Below, piece after piece: positions 21,621 to 32,817 of a stretch of DNA of 64,000 bases. This stretch comes from Bactrocera neohumeralis (lineage: Eukaryota > Arthropoda > Insecta > Diptera > Tephritidae). Below the pieces are notes generated by a model, which did not search any database, had not been told where the DNA came from, and saw only the letters and a program-made list of their open reading frames with translations. The stretch spans positions 81,032,163 to 81,096,162 of the forward strand of contig NC_065921.1 of the NCBI RefSeq assembly GCF_024586455.1, given 5' to 3'. The position numbers and the translations under genes are program-made. Positions within the stretch are counted from its first letter, which is position 1, and every line of letters starts with the position of its first letter.

Positions 21621-22362
21621 CAATTATTTGCTTTTAACAATACTAATTTTTCAAATGAAAAATCGTTCAAAGCATTTCTTCTGGCGCTATTGATAATTCC
21701 TGCGAAAGAGAACAATCACTCCACAGGCGCTGAGGATGTCAGAGGCGTATTAAAATAGAGCGAAGCTCATACTTCTGCCATACTGCGCAATTTTTTATTG
21801 GGTTCGCAAGATATGAGTACAACTGCTCTCTGATAATGCTTTCAAGCTCTACTTTACTATAGCCCAAGCTCTGTGAAGTTGTCGTTTCCTCGTCAGCATC
21901 TGTAATAATAGAAACTAGTAATTTTTAACGAAAGTAACTAATTTATATAAATTTACTAATCTCTTCCAAATCAAAAAAGGCGATTTCATCCTCATGGTTA
22001 GAACAACTCTGCTTTGTTGGAACTAGTTTTTCAGCAACAGCGAATTTTGAAATGCATTCTAAAGCTCGTGTGATGATAATTTCAGTGGTTACATTGGGAG
22101 AAGTCCTTGTCAGAACGGAAAGCCAATTCAGTTTGACATTTGGAGTTAGTATAGCCGCTGTGACTGCGGTATCTGCCTCTGGAGCGAGATCAAAATATTT
22201 GGAAAACCTCTTCCGTAATTTTTCATCGAGCTCAACTGCCATGCTATTCAAAGCGAATTCTTTATTTTGGCTTAACTTTTGCTGTTTATTGCTTAATGTC
22301 ATGTACGCGGGTAAGAGAAATCCAAATTTAATATTAGACAGGTGTAAAAAAAAATGGCGCAT
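21621..22362 (-). pseudogene. hAT transposase C-terminal half
   Basis: Minus strand: FLLPAYMTLSNKQQKL, FDLAPEADTAVTAAILTPN and VKLNWLSVL (the block before the hAT insertion), an intron with GTAAATTT donor and TTATTACAG acceptor (about 21907-21950), then an acidic SQSLGYSKVELE stretch and, with stops and frameshifts, the dimerisation motif resembling QRL...CSLSQE..IAPEEML. The final helix (NDFSFEKLVLL-like) is broken by a stop. The last residues fall in AT-rich DNA near 21621. Dead copy. Confidence 0.6.
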
Positions 22363-22392
22363 CCTGGTGACATTGATCCTGACTCTCCTGGT

Positions 22393-22582
22393 GTGATTTT
22401 TCTCAAAAACCTACATTTCTTGTGAACACTATTGCCACGCCCCTGGTAGGAGTAGAAGAAAGCTTGAAGGCTTTTCTGAAAGCTCTTTACATTTTCTAAC
22501 CAATGCTTTTTATTTGACTCACCTCACCCGCTAGAGCGTTTGCAAAGGTGAAACAAAAATGTGATTTTTCTCAAAAACCTAC
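22393..22582 (-). repeat. ~168-183-bp repeat units, inverted, beside the gap
   Basis: Complement of the 2906-3235 repeat: GTGATTTTTCTCAAAAACC begins at 22393 and again at 22561 (168 bp apart), with CGCTAGAGCGTTTGCAAAG between. The array runs directly into the N run, so its length is unknown. Confidence 0.8.
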
Positions 22583-22682
22583 NNNNNNNNNNNNNNNNNN
22601 NNNNNNNNNNNNNNNNNNNNNNNNNNNNNNNNNNNNNNNNNNNNNNNNNNNNNNNNNNNNNNNNNNNNNNNNNNNNNNNNNN
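22583..22682. other. Assembly gap (100 N)
   Basis: Exactly 100 N, a conventional placeholder. It directly follows a tandem repeat, the likely cause. Confidence 0.98.
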
Positions 22683-23040
22683 ACTTGCTCGCAGACTCAT
22701 TTGGGTAGCATAACTCAAAACAGGCAAGGAAACATTTTGTCTTAAATTCTTACATTTTTTCACTTTTGTTTTTTCGGAACACTCCTCGAAATCAATTTCT
22801 TTGCGACCCCTTTTAGTTGTTGTAGTCACAAACGGTATTGAACCGTTTTTTTTGTGTCAAAAACCTCTCCTCATGTCTGTTGGATTTTGCCCATCGATCC
22901 TTAAAATCACAGACAAAACGACAAAAATTCAAATTAAAGTCTTGCATATCCTCTGGATTCGTTTGTCTTATCAATTTTTGCTTCATTATATTCAACTTGT
23001 CTATTAATTGCGAAGCCTCAGCATTTTTAATAATACTGTA
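22683..23040 (-). pseudogene. Transposon protein fragment, N-terminal type
   Basis: Minus strand: NAEASQLIDKLNIMKQKLI, FVCDFKDRWAKSNRHEERFL, then, in another frame, KRGRKEIDFEECSEKTKVKK and LPVLSYATQMSLRAS. The trio F..FKDRW.KS..., GR...F......K.... and L..A....LR is an N-terminal arrangement I remember from repetitive insect proteins, possibly hAT-related. A frameshift near 22830 separates the two parts. It could be the start of the hAT at 21621-22362 with the repeat array inserted between them. Confidence 0.4.
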
Positions 23041-23289
23041 AAGACTACGCCGAGAAATGAATCTTTTTGAGTTTATTCCTAAAATATAGAGACTGTATTC
23101 AGAAACTTCGCGTGATATTTCTTGTATCCATTAACAAAATAACGAGGAGGAACAACACATTCTATATATTAACACTTAACAAAAATATAACAGCACGTCA
23201 TTGCTGTAACCCGAAATATACCACCACGACCACTCACATCGAATTGTACTTGTTTCTCTTAAGAGGAACTGTTTGAATAAAACACATGA

Positions 23290-23954
23290 TTTTTTTTTTT
23301 TTTAACGTTGGGAAAGATAGAAAACCCAACGATGTTTGTATTAAAATAAGACGCGTTTGGTTCGGATTTAAAAATGTACTCAGCTCTGGTTGCCCAGAGC
23401 TCCTTTATTTATAAAATTTCTTATCCTAATTTGTGTATGCACCACATGCAGAGTACATACACCAATCTTAATACAAATCTATTGTACTTACCGAAGTATG
23501 TACACATATCTTAAACATAAGTGTTCTCAACGGCATACACACTATTTCTTATCTTTTAATAGTTTAGGATCATTTCCGTTCCTTTACATTGAGTGCATTA
23601 AATATTGCAGTCTCTAATCAATATGCCTGTTCAAATATATATTGAACAGGCTTATCTTCGCCAGTGTTGAGGCAGTACAAAGCAATACATAAACAACGCA
23701 TAGAGATACATATAATACATTTATATGAGGCACGTATGCATTTATGTGCAATACGTATGCACTCAACAATTAACAACAAAGATATTTACTTAAGATAACA
23801 TATTGACTTAAGATATGTATTTAGGCAATTGAATACAAATGTGCATGTGCACTTGAAAACAACCCTATACCATGTAACATAAACAATACCCGAAATGGGT
23901 ATTTGTACATATTTATATTTATGACTATATTTTTATGTGTTAGCGATAATGCAT
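23290..23954. repeat. LTR-like sequence with hairpin
   Basis: Contains GAGCTCCTTTATTTATAAAA (TATA/polyadenylation-like) and a perfect 9-bp inverted repeat CCTGTTCAA/TTGAACAGG at 23626-23634 and 23642-23650. Resembles 19401-19860 in word order. No coding sequence. Borders unknown. Confidence 0.35.
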
Positions 23955-24308
23955 AAATTATTCATTCTTCCACTTAGACGTGGAAAAAAAACAATTTTAT
24001 TTTTTAACGTTAGGTTATGCTTTATTGAACTTTACATTTTGACTGCTTAATACTAACAATTATAACTTACTTTATACCTATCAATAATTTATGGTCACAT
24101 TGCACTTCAATGTGACCGTATAAAGCTCGGCTGCGCTGTCGTTGTAACTCTGCTGTGGTGTTTTCGCAATTTGATATTTTGCGTTTCCTGTTGTTGAATT
24201 AATGCAGACATGTCGTCAGCAATCTTGGCTTATTAATTTTATTTGTATTTGCTTGTGTTTCCGTGCTGTGTTAGCTAGATTTTGGTGTTAACCAATTTGG
24301 TGTTAACT
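23955..24308 (+). repeat. Direct repeat, left copy (354 bp)
   Basis: Strongly similar to 26591-26975, from AAATTATTCAT to TTTGGTGTTAACT. Contains a perfect 10-bp hairpin GGTCACATTG/CAATGTGACC at 24093-24117. Could be an LTR of a small element, but TG...CA ends are absent. Confidence 0.8.
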
Positions 24309-24858
24309 CATACAAATATTTGACATATGAGATCCGTTTCTATACAGATTTATCTCCTTTACAATTGTAGCCGTTAAGAACTGTTCAGAAATCTGAACAA
24401 TGTTTATTTGACCGAATCCAAATTAATACTAAACATTGCTACTCATTACATCTCTATCTTTCATTTATTTCAACATTGACGTCGTGGTATTTCGTTGATG
24501 CCATATCGCACCAATTCACCTAATCCTTAACAGTATTCGTATTAAATAGATATAAGAGTTAATGTAAAGTAACACTACACACTTATCATCTGTTATTACT
24601 CGTATCTACATTATCTGTTATTTAAATTAAGTTATACAAAATTGTCTAAGAACACGAGCGAATTAAAGTTTACACTTTATTATTTTCTAAAAAATATATT
24701 TTTAGCTCCGTAGAGCGATCTTTATTTAATCACTTAAACAGTGTGATTTTTATGAACAGAAAAAAGATGTTGTATACAAGCGGGTGCTTGTATTTATACA
24801 AAAAACTTAGCTTCAAAGTAATATTTTTATCAGTTGTAGTTTTGTGGTTTCTATTCTA

Positions 24859-26432
24859 CACCCAGCGAAATATTTATAAAGCCACTTTCGTTAAGCTCAA
24901 TAATGAAAGAAAAACCTATAATTTTGCTATTATTTATTATTTTTTCGAATAAATATTTAATTCAATTAATGTTATGCTTAGTTTTAGGAAAAATAAATAA
25001 ATTTTGCAAGTTTTCTCAAACATATTTTAAATAAGCTGAACGAAATAATTATAAAGCCACTTTGATTATGCATTATATTTTTAGTATTTCAGACAAAAAT
25101 GAAATGTTTAATAAGATGTATGACCTCCATTGTTAGCAATAACTTCTTCTAATCATCTGGGCATAGAATTAATTAAAGAATGGATAACGGCTTGATCAAT
25201 TATTTCCCATTTTTCAACGATGGCATTTCTTAGACATTTTACGTTATCAAATTGCCGTCCCATTTCGAAAACTTTGGTTGATAACACGGACCAAAGGTTT
25301 TCAATAGGGTTTAGGTCGGGACTAATTGCAGGCCAATCGAGAAATTTAATATTCCGATCCAGCAAGAAATCAACTGTTTTCTTGGAACGATGTATCGCTG
25401 CATTGTCTTGCTGGAAAATGAATTCATTTCCAGCAAATTCCTCTCCGAAATCAATAAGAACTTCATCCAGTAGTTTAATGTAGTATTCCGAGTCCATTTT
25501 TGTTGTTACAAAGCAAACTGGAGTTTTCCCTCTGTAAGTTATCCCAGCCCAAACCATGAGTGATCCGCCACCAAAATTTCGTCGCTTACATTTGTGCCTA
25601 GTAGACTCTGTGGGCCTCCAATATTTTTGGAGACCATCGGGGCCATCTAAATTGAATTTTTTTTCGTCAGTAAAAATAACGGTTTTCCCAAAAGCGATAT
25701 TTTTCGGCGAAACGAAGCCTGGCCAATTTGTGTTTTTCGGTCAATGACGGTTTGGCGCATTTTTTATCATAAATACAATCTAATTCACATTTAAGTATTT
25801 GTTGAACTCGTCGTACTCCTATCTCCAAATTAATTTGCTGTTTTATTTGTCTCGCACTTACATTTTCCTGCATGATAAGTCGTTTAATGCTACGTTTTTG
25901 CCTTTCGTTCACTTTTGGAGGCCTCCCACTTCTCTTATTTTTTCCATAATTGGTCCCTAATTTTAAAAAATTTCTTATAATATCCTTCGATCTATTTAAA
26001 CGTCTTGAAATGTCTCGATTTGACAAACCCTCTTCATGATATACCATAATTTTTCCTTTCTCTTCTTCCGTCAAAGCTTTTCCGCGAGGCATTCTTTACA
26101 ATTTCGAGAAAAATTAAAAAAATTAATGAAATTAAATAGCTAATTAAATTACTTATGCAATAATAATTAATAACTCACATGTAGTCTTATTTGTCACAAC
26201 TAAAATAACAATGGAATCAAATAAGCGCCCTCTGGCTTTATAAATATTTCGTTTAGAGATAACGGTTCTTGTTAAATATTCACCGCCTACTGTGATTAAA
26301 ATATTAAATGAATATGAAATAATTCAAACGTCATCCCGTAAATTTAAAATGCAGAATCTGTGGTCGCTTACACCAATTTTTCAAAGAAAATTATGAAATT
26401 CGACGGTGGCTTTATAAATATTTCGCTGGGTG
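24859..26432 (-). mobile_element. Tc1-like element with IR/DR ends (1574 bp)
   Basis: Inverted ends start CACCCAGCGAAATATTTATA on both sides, flanked by TA (24857-24858, 26433-26434). A second, less perfect copy of the end word occurs inside each end (25037-25061 and 26231-26255), about 180 bp from the outer copy: the IR/DR arrangement known from Sleeping Beauty-type Tc1 elements. It lies between the two direct repeats at 23955-24308 and 26591-26975. Confidence 0.9.
25103..26092 (-). pseudogene. Tc1-like transposase (DD34E), one frameshift and one stop
   Basis: Met 26092: MPRGKALTEEEKGKIMVYH, first helix-turn-helix LSNRDISRRLNRSKDIIRNF, GRPPKVNERQ AT-hook-like linker, second helix-turn-helix (NVSARQIKQQINLEI), then IFTDEKKFNLDGPDG (Asp 1), RRNFGGGSLMVWAGI, EFIFQQDNAAIHRS (Asp 2) and SPDLNPIENLW (Glu); exactly 34 residues separate Asp 2 and Glu. 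A one-base frameshift lies near 25690 and a TGA replaces the Trp codon after SMPR near 25158. All catalytic residues remain, so the loss of function is recent relative to other copies here. Confidence 0.85.
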
Positions 26433-26590
26433 TATTGTAGAAAAGTACTGAAGTGGAAAATTACTGATGTGGATGACAATTAGTTTAGTTATTTGGATAG
26501 TGTTATCTTATAGTAAGTGATGTCAGCTTATTGCTAGGCAGATGTATATGTGTGGTAGCTATTATCAGTTGGGTTCAGTGTAAGTCATGT

Positions 26591-26975
26591 AAATTATTCA
26601 TCCTTCCACTTAAACGTGGAAAAAAAACAAATTTTTTTAAAGTTTGATTATGTTTTATTGAACTCTACTTTTCGACTACTTAATACTAACAATTATATCT
26701 TACTTTATACCTATCAATAATTTATGGTCACATTGCACTTCAATGTGACCGTATAAAACTCGGCTGCGCTGTCGTTGTAACTCTGCTGTGGTGTTGTTGT
26801 TAATTTTCGCAATTTGTTATTTTGCGTTTCCTGTTGTTGAATTAATGCAGACATGTCGTCAGCAATATTGGTTTATTAATTTTATTTGAACTTTGTGTTT
26901 TTATTCGCTTGTGTTTCCGTGCTTGTATTATTGCTGTGTTAGCTAGATTTTGGTGTTAACCAATTTGGTGTTAAC
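26591..26975 (+). repeat. Direct repeat, right copy (385 bp)
   Basis: Partner of 23955-24308; same order with small insertions (GTTGTTAATT, TATTATTG). The hairpin GGTCACATTG/CAATGTGACC is conserved at 26726-26750. Confidence 0.8.
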
Positions 26976-27951
26976 TTGTATTAACTAGCGCGAAGACAAA
27001 ATAAACTTACCCTACACTTTATATAAACCAAACAACACAATGAACAGAACACACATATTAGTTTTGGTGTAGAAAAATGTAAATGAATGCAATAAAATAG
27101 TTAGTTATCAAAGATAACAACCAATGTAGCGAGCAGTTTGAGATGCACTGTAACACACGAAAAGTAAGAAACTCGCGATCAGCTGTGGACAAAGATGGAA
27201 ATGAATAAAAACAAGAAAGAAGTTTAAGTAAGCAATATAAATTAACACTAACAATTGCACTATTTAAAATGTAGCAACAAAAACAAATTGAAAATGACTC
27301 GGCACAATAAATTAAAATTAGCCAGAACAGAATTAAAGTAAAATCAATTGCTTCACTAGCACAATATAACACTGATACTTATCTTAAAAGATCACTTAAT
27401 ACAAAAATTTTCACAATAAAGTTTTAAATATAAATTAAATAAATTCGCCAGAGCACCAAATTTACAGCTGAGCACGAGAAGGGTTGCCAGAATATACAAA
27501 CATAAATAACAATAACAACAATATATGATGATGATAACGAAAGCGAAAACAAAACAAAAACTACAGCAACGGTTCTTCTCTCACTTTGGACGACATGCAT
27601 TTTTTTTTTTACAAAATTTGTTAAAATCGAATTGGCGCAACAACGCCCATCTGCTCGGAGGATTGCCGCCAAACGTGCGCCTATACTCTCTTTGAACCGA
27701 AACTACGGACTCCAGTGCGTGATAGCGGCGGACAATCCAAATTCATGTTTCAGTGTCCCAGTTATCCATTTTTGTTAAATGTAAAAGTCAATCTGCAAAA
27801 TAAAAAAAAAAAATTAACCAGATTCATTAAATAGAAAAAAAGTTATTTAATTTTTTTTTGGTATGCGACTTCTGGCTCTGTAAATGTCGTATGGAAAACA
27901 TTCTTTGTTGCTGTTGTTGTCTTTGCGGTAGTGTTGAGTAATGGTACCATC
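26976..27951. other. No gene recognised
   Basis: AT-rich with a GC-richer patch at 27620-27740. Frames at 27058-27372 and 27424-27672 have no motif. A poly-T tract lies at 27599-27611. Confidence 0.4.
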
Positions 27952-28251
27952 TCAAGTGAGCTCTTCGAAGTTGTGAATCACAGCAAGTTTTTTAAAAGCT
28001 GGAAGTAAGATTATCGATGGCCATGGATTAATCAACCAGTGTTCATGATCAACATTATGTGTCAAGAAATCAGACAGTACAACCCTATTTGGGATATTTG
28101 TTTTGTACTTAAGCTCGGTATCTTGCTTCTGATTCAGTAATCGATAATTCCTAATCTCTGTAGTTTGATTATATTGGAGTAATTTTGTCGGGAAACTTGT
28201 TATTCCTAGATTGTTTTTGCGATTAACTAGAATAATGTGTGGGATGTCCAC
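27952..28251 (-). CDS. Unassigned 99-codon reading frame
   Basis: Minus strand frame MDIPHIILVNRKNNLGITSF...VVLSDFLTHNVDHEHWLINP, closing with NFEELT. I do not recognise it. It has no stop for 300 bp, normal-looking amino-acid usage and lies 150 bp downstream (minus sense) of a gypsy Gag start, so it may be part of that retrotransposon after a deletion. It could also be chance. Confidence 0.25.
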   Translation of the reverse strand: MDIPHIILVNRKNNLGITSFPTKLLQYNQTTEIRNYRLLNQKQDTELKYKTNIPNRVVLSDFLTHNVDHEHWLINPWPSIILLPAFKKLAVIHNFEELT

Positions 28252-28403
28252 AATAATTTTAGATTTATTAAAATATAAAATACTGATACAAAGTTGTTGA
28301 TTGAAAATGAAAATGAAATGGAGAGCGAAAATGATGAAGCGTGCTAGCAGTCGGGATGATGCGCCAAGAAGAAGGAAAAATGGCGGTTCGTCAAGCTGAC
28401 AGC

Positions 28404-28769
28404 TTATCCAGCACTATCCGCAGGACCTTTCACTTTTTGCCTAATGTGCCGTAAGATGGCTCTATAGAGTGGCTTCGTCCTTATCACCTCATAGTCCTGT
28501 AAAATAGATTCTACATTGTGGATCCAGGAGATAAATTGGATCGGGTCTCCTTCGAATGTCGGTAGGTTCTTTACACTATCAGGCAATCTGCTAATTTCGG
28601 CTAGGTCTGCCTCTGTTAAGTGAATAAGGTTATTTGGGTTAGCGCTTTCGCTGTGTGGGTTGATTCTAGCTTCTAATTGATTTATTCTATTGTTTAATAT
28701 CTTAGCTTGCTCGATTTGCGCGTTTATAGCGCCTGTCAAGTGTGTGATGGCTTCTTGTACTTGCTCCAT
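28404..28769 (-). pseudogene. gypsy-type Gag, N-terminal 120 residues
   Basis: Met 28769 (MEQVQEAITHLTGAINAQIE), a coiled-coil-like region (ILNNRINQLEARINPH), then LPDSVKNLPTFEGDPIQFIS and WIHNVESILQDYE, the usual Gag capsid opening of gypsy elements, and ILRHIRQKVKGPADSAG. The frame ends where the capsid should continue, so the element is cut there. It lies in the correct order and distance behind the primer-binding site and LTR at 29440-29830. Confidence 0.7.
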
Positions 28770-28799
28770 ACTGAGGCTCACTAGTTTTTACAATTTTTT

Positions 28800-29440
28800 C
28801 TATTGCTAATTGTTATAATCTTGCTCTTATTAAAATTTATTTTAAATTGCTCAATACATAAATTTGATTACAAAAAGGTGAATAACTTAATTTTTAATTC
28901 TTACAACAGTATCGGGAGTATCAGCTTCTGCATCCTGATTTCGGGCGGTCCACTTGTTCCTTTTTGAGGTGTTTTACTCCGCTACTTGGGAGTGGATGAC
29001 GTCACAGTTCAGGCTTTGATTATTGTCTTGGTGGTTTTGCACTTTTGTCTACACAGTTGAATATGCTGCGAGAATAATTTTCTCAGTTGCACAGTTATTA
29101 TTGTCGTATTAGAGTCACTTTGAGCACTTGGTGTTATGACAGCTTTTCTACGTTGATTCCTTCTTGTTTAGGGGCAACAATAGTTTTTATTAATGCACAG
29201 TTTTGAGTCTCTTTGAGCACGTTTTTAGATAACAGCAGTTTTGTTAAGCTGCTTAGTTACTTACACGCGGATAACAGAAGTTTTATTAATGTGCGATTAG
29301 AGTTACTTTAAACACTTTGTTTAGATAACAGCAGTTTCCTAACGCTGTTTTTTTTCTGCTCGCGGGCAACAACAATTTTATCAATGCGCGATTTAGAGTT
29401 TTCTAACGCTGCTTTTTTCAACCGATATAGACAATTTAAA
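28800..29440 (-). repeat. gypsy leader with degenerate ~110-bp tandem units
   Basis: Between Gag and primer-binding site, three or more degenerate units recur at about 29100, 29220 and 29330, each with GATAACAGCAGTTTT or GGGCAACAA.A.TTTTAT.AATG..C and ATTAGAGTT-.CTTT-GA-CAC. Such long repeated leaders are seen in some insect LTR elements. Non-coding. Confidence 0.55.
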
Positions 29441-29459
29441 TTTGAAGTCTCGGGCGCCA
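29441..29459 (-). other. Primer-binding site
   Basis: Minus strand TGGCGCCCGAGACTTCAAA directly inside the LTR end. The TGG start is the complement of a tRNA CCA end, as for reverse-transcriptase priming. I do not assign the tRNA. Confidence 0.65.
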
Positions 29460-29830
29460 GTTAATGCTGCCCACCAATAATATCAACACGCACCTTTGCT
29501 GCTGGCAAAAATTGAACTCCCTTTATTCAACAAATTTACTTAGTTTTTATAATCAAATTTTGCTTACTTACTAAAAACTTACATATGTACGAGTTCTTAC
29601 TAGCTAGAACTTATTTCTATACATCAAATAATCATAACGTAAGCTAAAACCAGTGCGAACCTCAGTTTGGTTGTGAAACGGCTCACATTGCGGCGGCACG
29701 GTTTCCGCTTCGGTTTCCGCTTGTTATAGTGCCGACGAAATGTGTTTTTGTTATTGCAATTTTTGGAAATTAATTTTATTTGATTTAATTTTACTTGAGC
29801 AATGCAAAATATTGCTGAATTAGATTTTAC
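29460..29830 (-). mobile_element. gypsy 5' LTR (outer border approximate)
   Basis: Upstream (minus sense) of the primer-binding site. It contains GTTGAATAAAGGGAG, a polyadenylation-type signal, about 65 bp before the LTR end, as expected for R-U5. The far border near 29830 is set by the start of the piggyBac coding region; I cannot see the terminal dinucleotides or duplication. Confidence 0.5.
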
Positions 29831-30415
29831 TTACAAAATTGTCTGTATATTTTGTATATGTGCTAACAAATGATTTGAACATTTAGAACAGAAAAATCGA
29901 GTTTTACGACGCAATTTATCGCTTTCTTGTAAACAAAGTCTGCAATCTCTCCTTCCTTTGATTGTGTCAGCACCTTTTGATGTTGAAGCTACTAATCGTG
30001 ATGGGATGTTGAGTGAACGACCGAAAAAGGATTCAAAAGCCAAACGACAATTGGGATTGTTCATACGATTTTCGATATTGGGCGTTGCCAATGTTCTCGA
30101 TAAATTGTAAAGAAAAGTGCGTCGTGCATCCTTTTTATCTAGATGGTCGATTTCTTTGCAAACTACGAAAGCAGCCAATCCCATCACATCCAACAAGTTG
30201 CAAAAAAAGACAAATGTCCATCGTTTCGTTGGCCGTTTTGTAGTGTATTGGGTAACCATCTGATCTGAAACGACAATTCCATTTTCCCATATAAAAGTTG
30301 ACCACTTGCTTGCTGTCAAACATTTGACGGTATTTGTACTCTCAGTTCCACTCGAATTGAAGAACGCATTAAAACAAGACTTTTGAATCGACAACATAAT
30401 ATCAACTTTGCTCAT
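29831..30415 (-). pseudogene. piggyBac-like transposase, C-terminal part
   Basis: Minus strand translation: SDQMVTQYTTKRPTKRWTFV, FFCNLLDVMGLAAFVV (the usual block after the last catalytic Asp), RRTFLYNLSRTLATP, then a cysteine-rich zinc domain (CRLCLQES...FFCSKCSNHLLAHI). The expected GVDxxDQM reads GIVVSDQM, so the last catalytic Asp motif is altered. The upstream part SKVDIMLSIQKSCFNAFF is not obviously piggyBac. A third piggyBac family for this window, distinct from 5977-6555. Confidence 0.75.
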
Positions 30416-30572
30416 AACATCGTGTATTTAAATTTCAATTTCAAATTTCAAAATATATAAATATATACTACATAGTTTGCCATATATGGTAAGCTAGAAG
30501 CTGTCTCTTCAGCAGTTTAACAGCGCAGTTTTCATTTATATGAAAATTTCGAAGAGGCAACATATTCCATTT

Positions 30573-31357
30573 AACTTGTATACTTCATTTTTAATTTTTG
30601 GATACGACTGTGTATTAATTTTCCTCCAAAACTCCTTACCCGCGCCTAGAGGTAAGTTAGAATCATTTCGCATTCTAAGTATTTCTTCATGAAAATTATC
30701 ATCTTGTTCTTCGATAATGCAATTTATAGGATCATTATGGAGAGAAATGAGTTGCTGAATTTTATTGAAATCTTGAAACCTTGCATTAAAATTTGTTAAA
30801 ATCGATTCTAAGACTACCACATATTCAGGTAGTTTCTTTTGATTTTTATAGTCCATTATTATCTCACAGGTTCTTGGTAAGCTTAGCATATTTTAATTTT
30901 TTAATTGCTCTATTATTATTTTAATTTTCCTTTCAAATTGGCGAACATATGCAATTAAGTCAAAAATATTCTTATTTTTGCCTTGCAAATGGAGATTTAA
31001 CTCATTAACAATTGTCGTTACATCGCAAAGAAAGGCTAAATCTGATAAAAAATCTTTATTCCCCATTTTATTCCCCAATTCTAATAACTCAGGGTTATTG
31101 CCGTCCTGAAGAAAAATCTTGACTTCATCCTTTAAATTTACCGAGTCTTTCTATGCATTTGCCACTTTCTATGCTATGCATCTGTGTACATTAGCAAATC
31201 GCCATAACCTGCAGACATTTCTTCCAACAATTTTTTAAATTGTCTATGACGAAGGGCTCGGTGTCCCCCTCTAATTTTATTTATAATATTGACAGCCGTC
31301 TCCATTGCATTTACCATATTTAATTGTTTTGCAAACAGAGCCTGCTGATGTATAACC
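30573..31357 (-). pseudogene. hAT transposase fragment, copy 1
   Basis: Minus strand: IHQQALFAKQLNMVNAMETA, GGHRALRHRQFKKLLEEMSA, then a rearranged stretch near 31145-31175 (the RWLSRGKC motif of copy 2 is lost), DFLSDLAFLCDVTTIVNELN, FDLIAYVRQFERKIKI, LPEYVVVLESILTNF and GAGKEFWRKINTQSYP. This is the GTF2IRD2/ZBED-like type of hAT. The C-terminal dimerisation end present in copy 2 is missing (block begins at 30573). Several frameshifts. Confidence 0.75.
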
Positions 31358-32817
31358 TTCACGGATCATGAGTCTGTATGCATAATAATTCATGGCTCTG
31401 ACTTTTTTGTGTGTATCAGCACCTGGAAGTACATATGATAAAAAAATACATTTATATATTGAACATATAACATATTTTATTTTGTATAATCTAATTACCT
31501 GTAGTTTCATTAACCATTTTGATATTAAAATGGTACCCATCTTCTCCCTGCCAGAAAATTAATGGGTATTGTAAAGCATCATAAGCTCTATGCGTTTCAT
31601 ATACACGTTTCAATTCATTGTTCCGGCGATGAAGTACAATATCTCTTGATTGCAAATTCTCTCCAACAACGACAATAGCCACTTCATCTATTGTCGGTGA
31701 ATTAAACCTCCTTGCATGCTCTCCAGCAGGTGTTTTGTCGGCTCTTATTACAATATTATGGCTGTCTGATGGCATCCGATCCAGTGCCATTTTGAACATC
31801 TTCACTAATTCATTATTCTCGTGAAGAAATGTTTACAGTTGTTGGACAATGATTCGCTTGACGGTTGGATTATGACCACAACGTGTATCAACTTCCACAT
31901 CTTGATTGCCCATAAAATAAATTTGCAAAAATTTATGATCTGCATCTGACACTATCAGCATTGCCCCCAGTAGGTGATGAATTTGTCCTTGTATCTGTAA
32001 TTGTTTAAGAACTGGTTAAATTAATTGTGATACAAATACAAATTAGAATTTCACTAAAACAATTATGGTATACTACCTTGAAAGTAGGCATGAACCCGTC
32101 TTGTACTATATGCGTTGCACCAAACGATGTCATTTGGAAGCAATTATTATATTTTCCATCCCATTAACTAATGAGTGTAACGGTTCAGGTGGTGGCACCA
32201 ATTGAGGCAATTGTACATTGCCACCAGCACAACATAATCCTGCTAATCCTGCAGGTTCACTACTGTACTTTAATGCTTTACAATGTTGACAAATGATTGA
32301 CATTTCTCCAATCGTCACAGATTAGTCGGCACTATAATCAAATTCCGGATCGTAGGAAAATGCTCCTCGTTCGAGGTTTACAGGAGCATTGCGTCTGCGG
32401 AATCGATTAAATTCGTTATCCCGTGCTCGCTGCTGTTGTGATCGATGTGCACGAACTCGTTCCATTCTCCCCTATCCACTTGATAGTTATTTACTCTTGA
32501 ACGTAATTCTCCCATACTTGTACGACTGTTATCATTATCAGCATCTCGCTGGTCATTAGTGCGGTTGGAGCGTAAAGTAGCTCGTTGCACATTTACACGA
32601 CTTCGACGACCTATGTCAGGTCATTTTCTTTTCCTCGGCATTGTAAGCAGCGAGAAGAAAATCACTTTTAGCAATATTTCAATATTTCTCCAATTAAATG
32701 TTTCTTTTTTTTAACATGAGATGACAAAACCAAGGATGTTAAATACACTTATTACTTTCTTATTTCTCCAATTAAATGTTTATTTTTTTTTAACATGAGA
32801 TGACAAAACCAAGGATG
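31358..32817 (-). pseudogene. Helitron fragment, copy C
   Basis: Matches Helitron copy A over its N-terminal exons (RATLRSNRTNDQRDADNDNS, ICQHCKALKYSSEPAG, GENLQSRDIVLHRRNNELK, LQYPLIFWQGEDGYHFNIK). It shares with copy A a 38-bp deletion, a 9-bp insertion (GLAGLCC) and a one-base deletion, but shares with copy D the end ETTGN and both flanking junctions. A base change gives a stop in the DKSV motif (AGATTAGTC at 32320). It cannot encode a working Rep. Confidence 0.85.

Noticed and set aside
23955..26975. Full LTR retrotransposon with the Tc1 inside
   Set aside because: The direct repeats lack TG...CA ends, no primer-binding site or polypurine tract is visible and no retroelement coding sequence lies between them.
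27058..27372. 104-codon hydrophobic minus-strand frame (possible membrane protein)
   Set aside because: Composition follows AT-rich DNA; no start context, motif or neighbour supports it.
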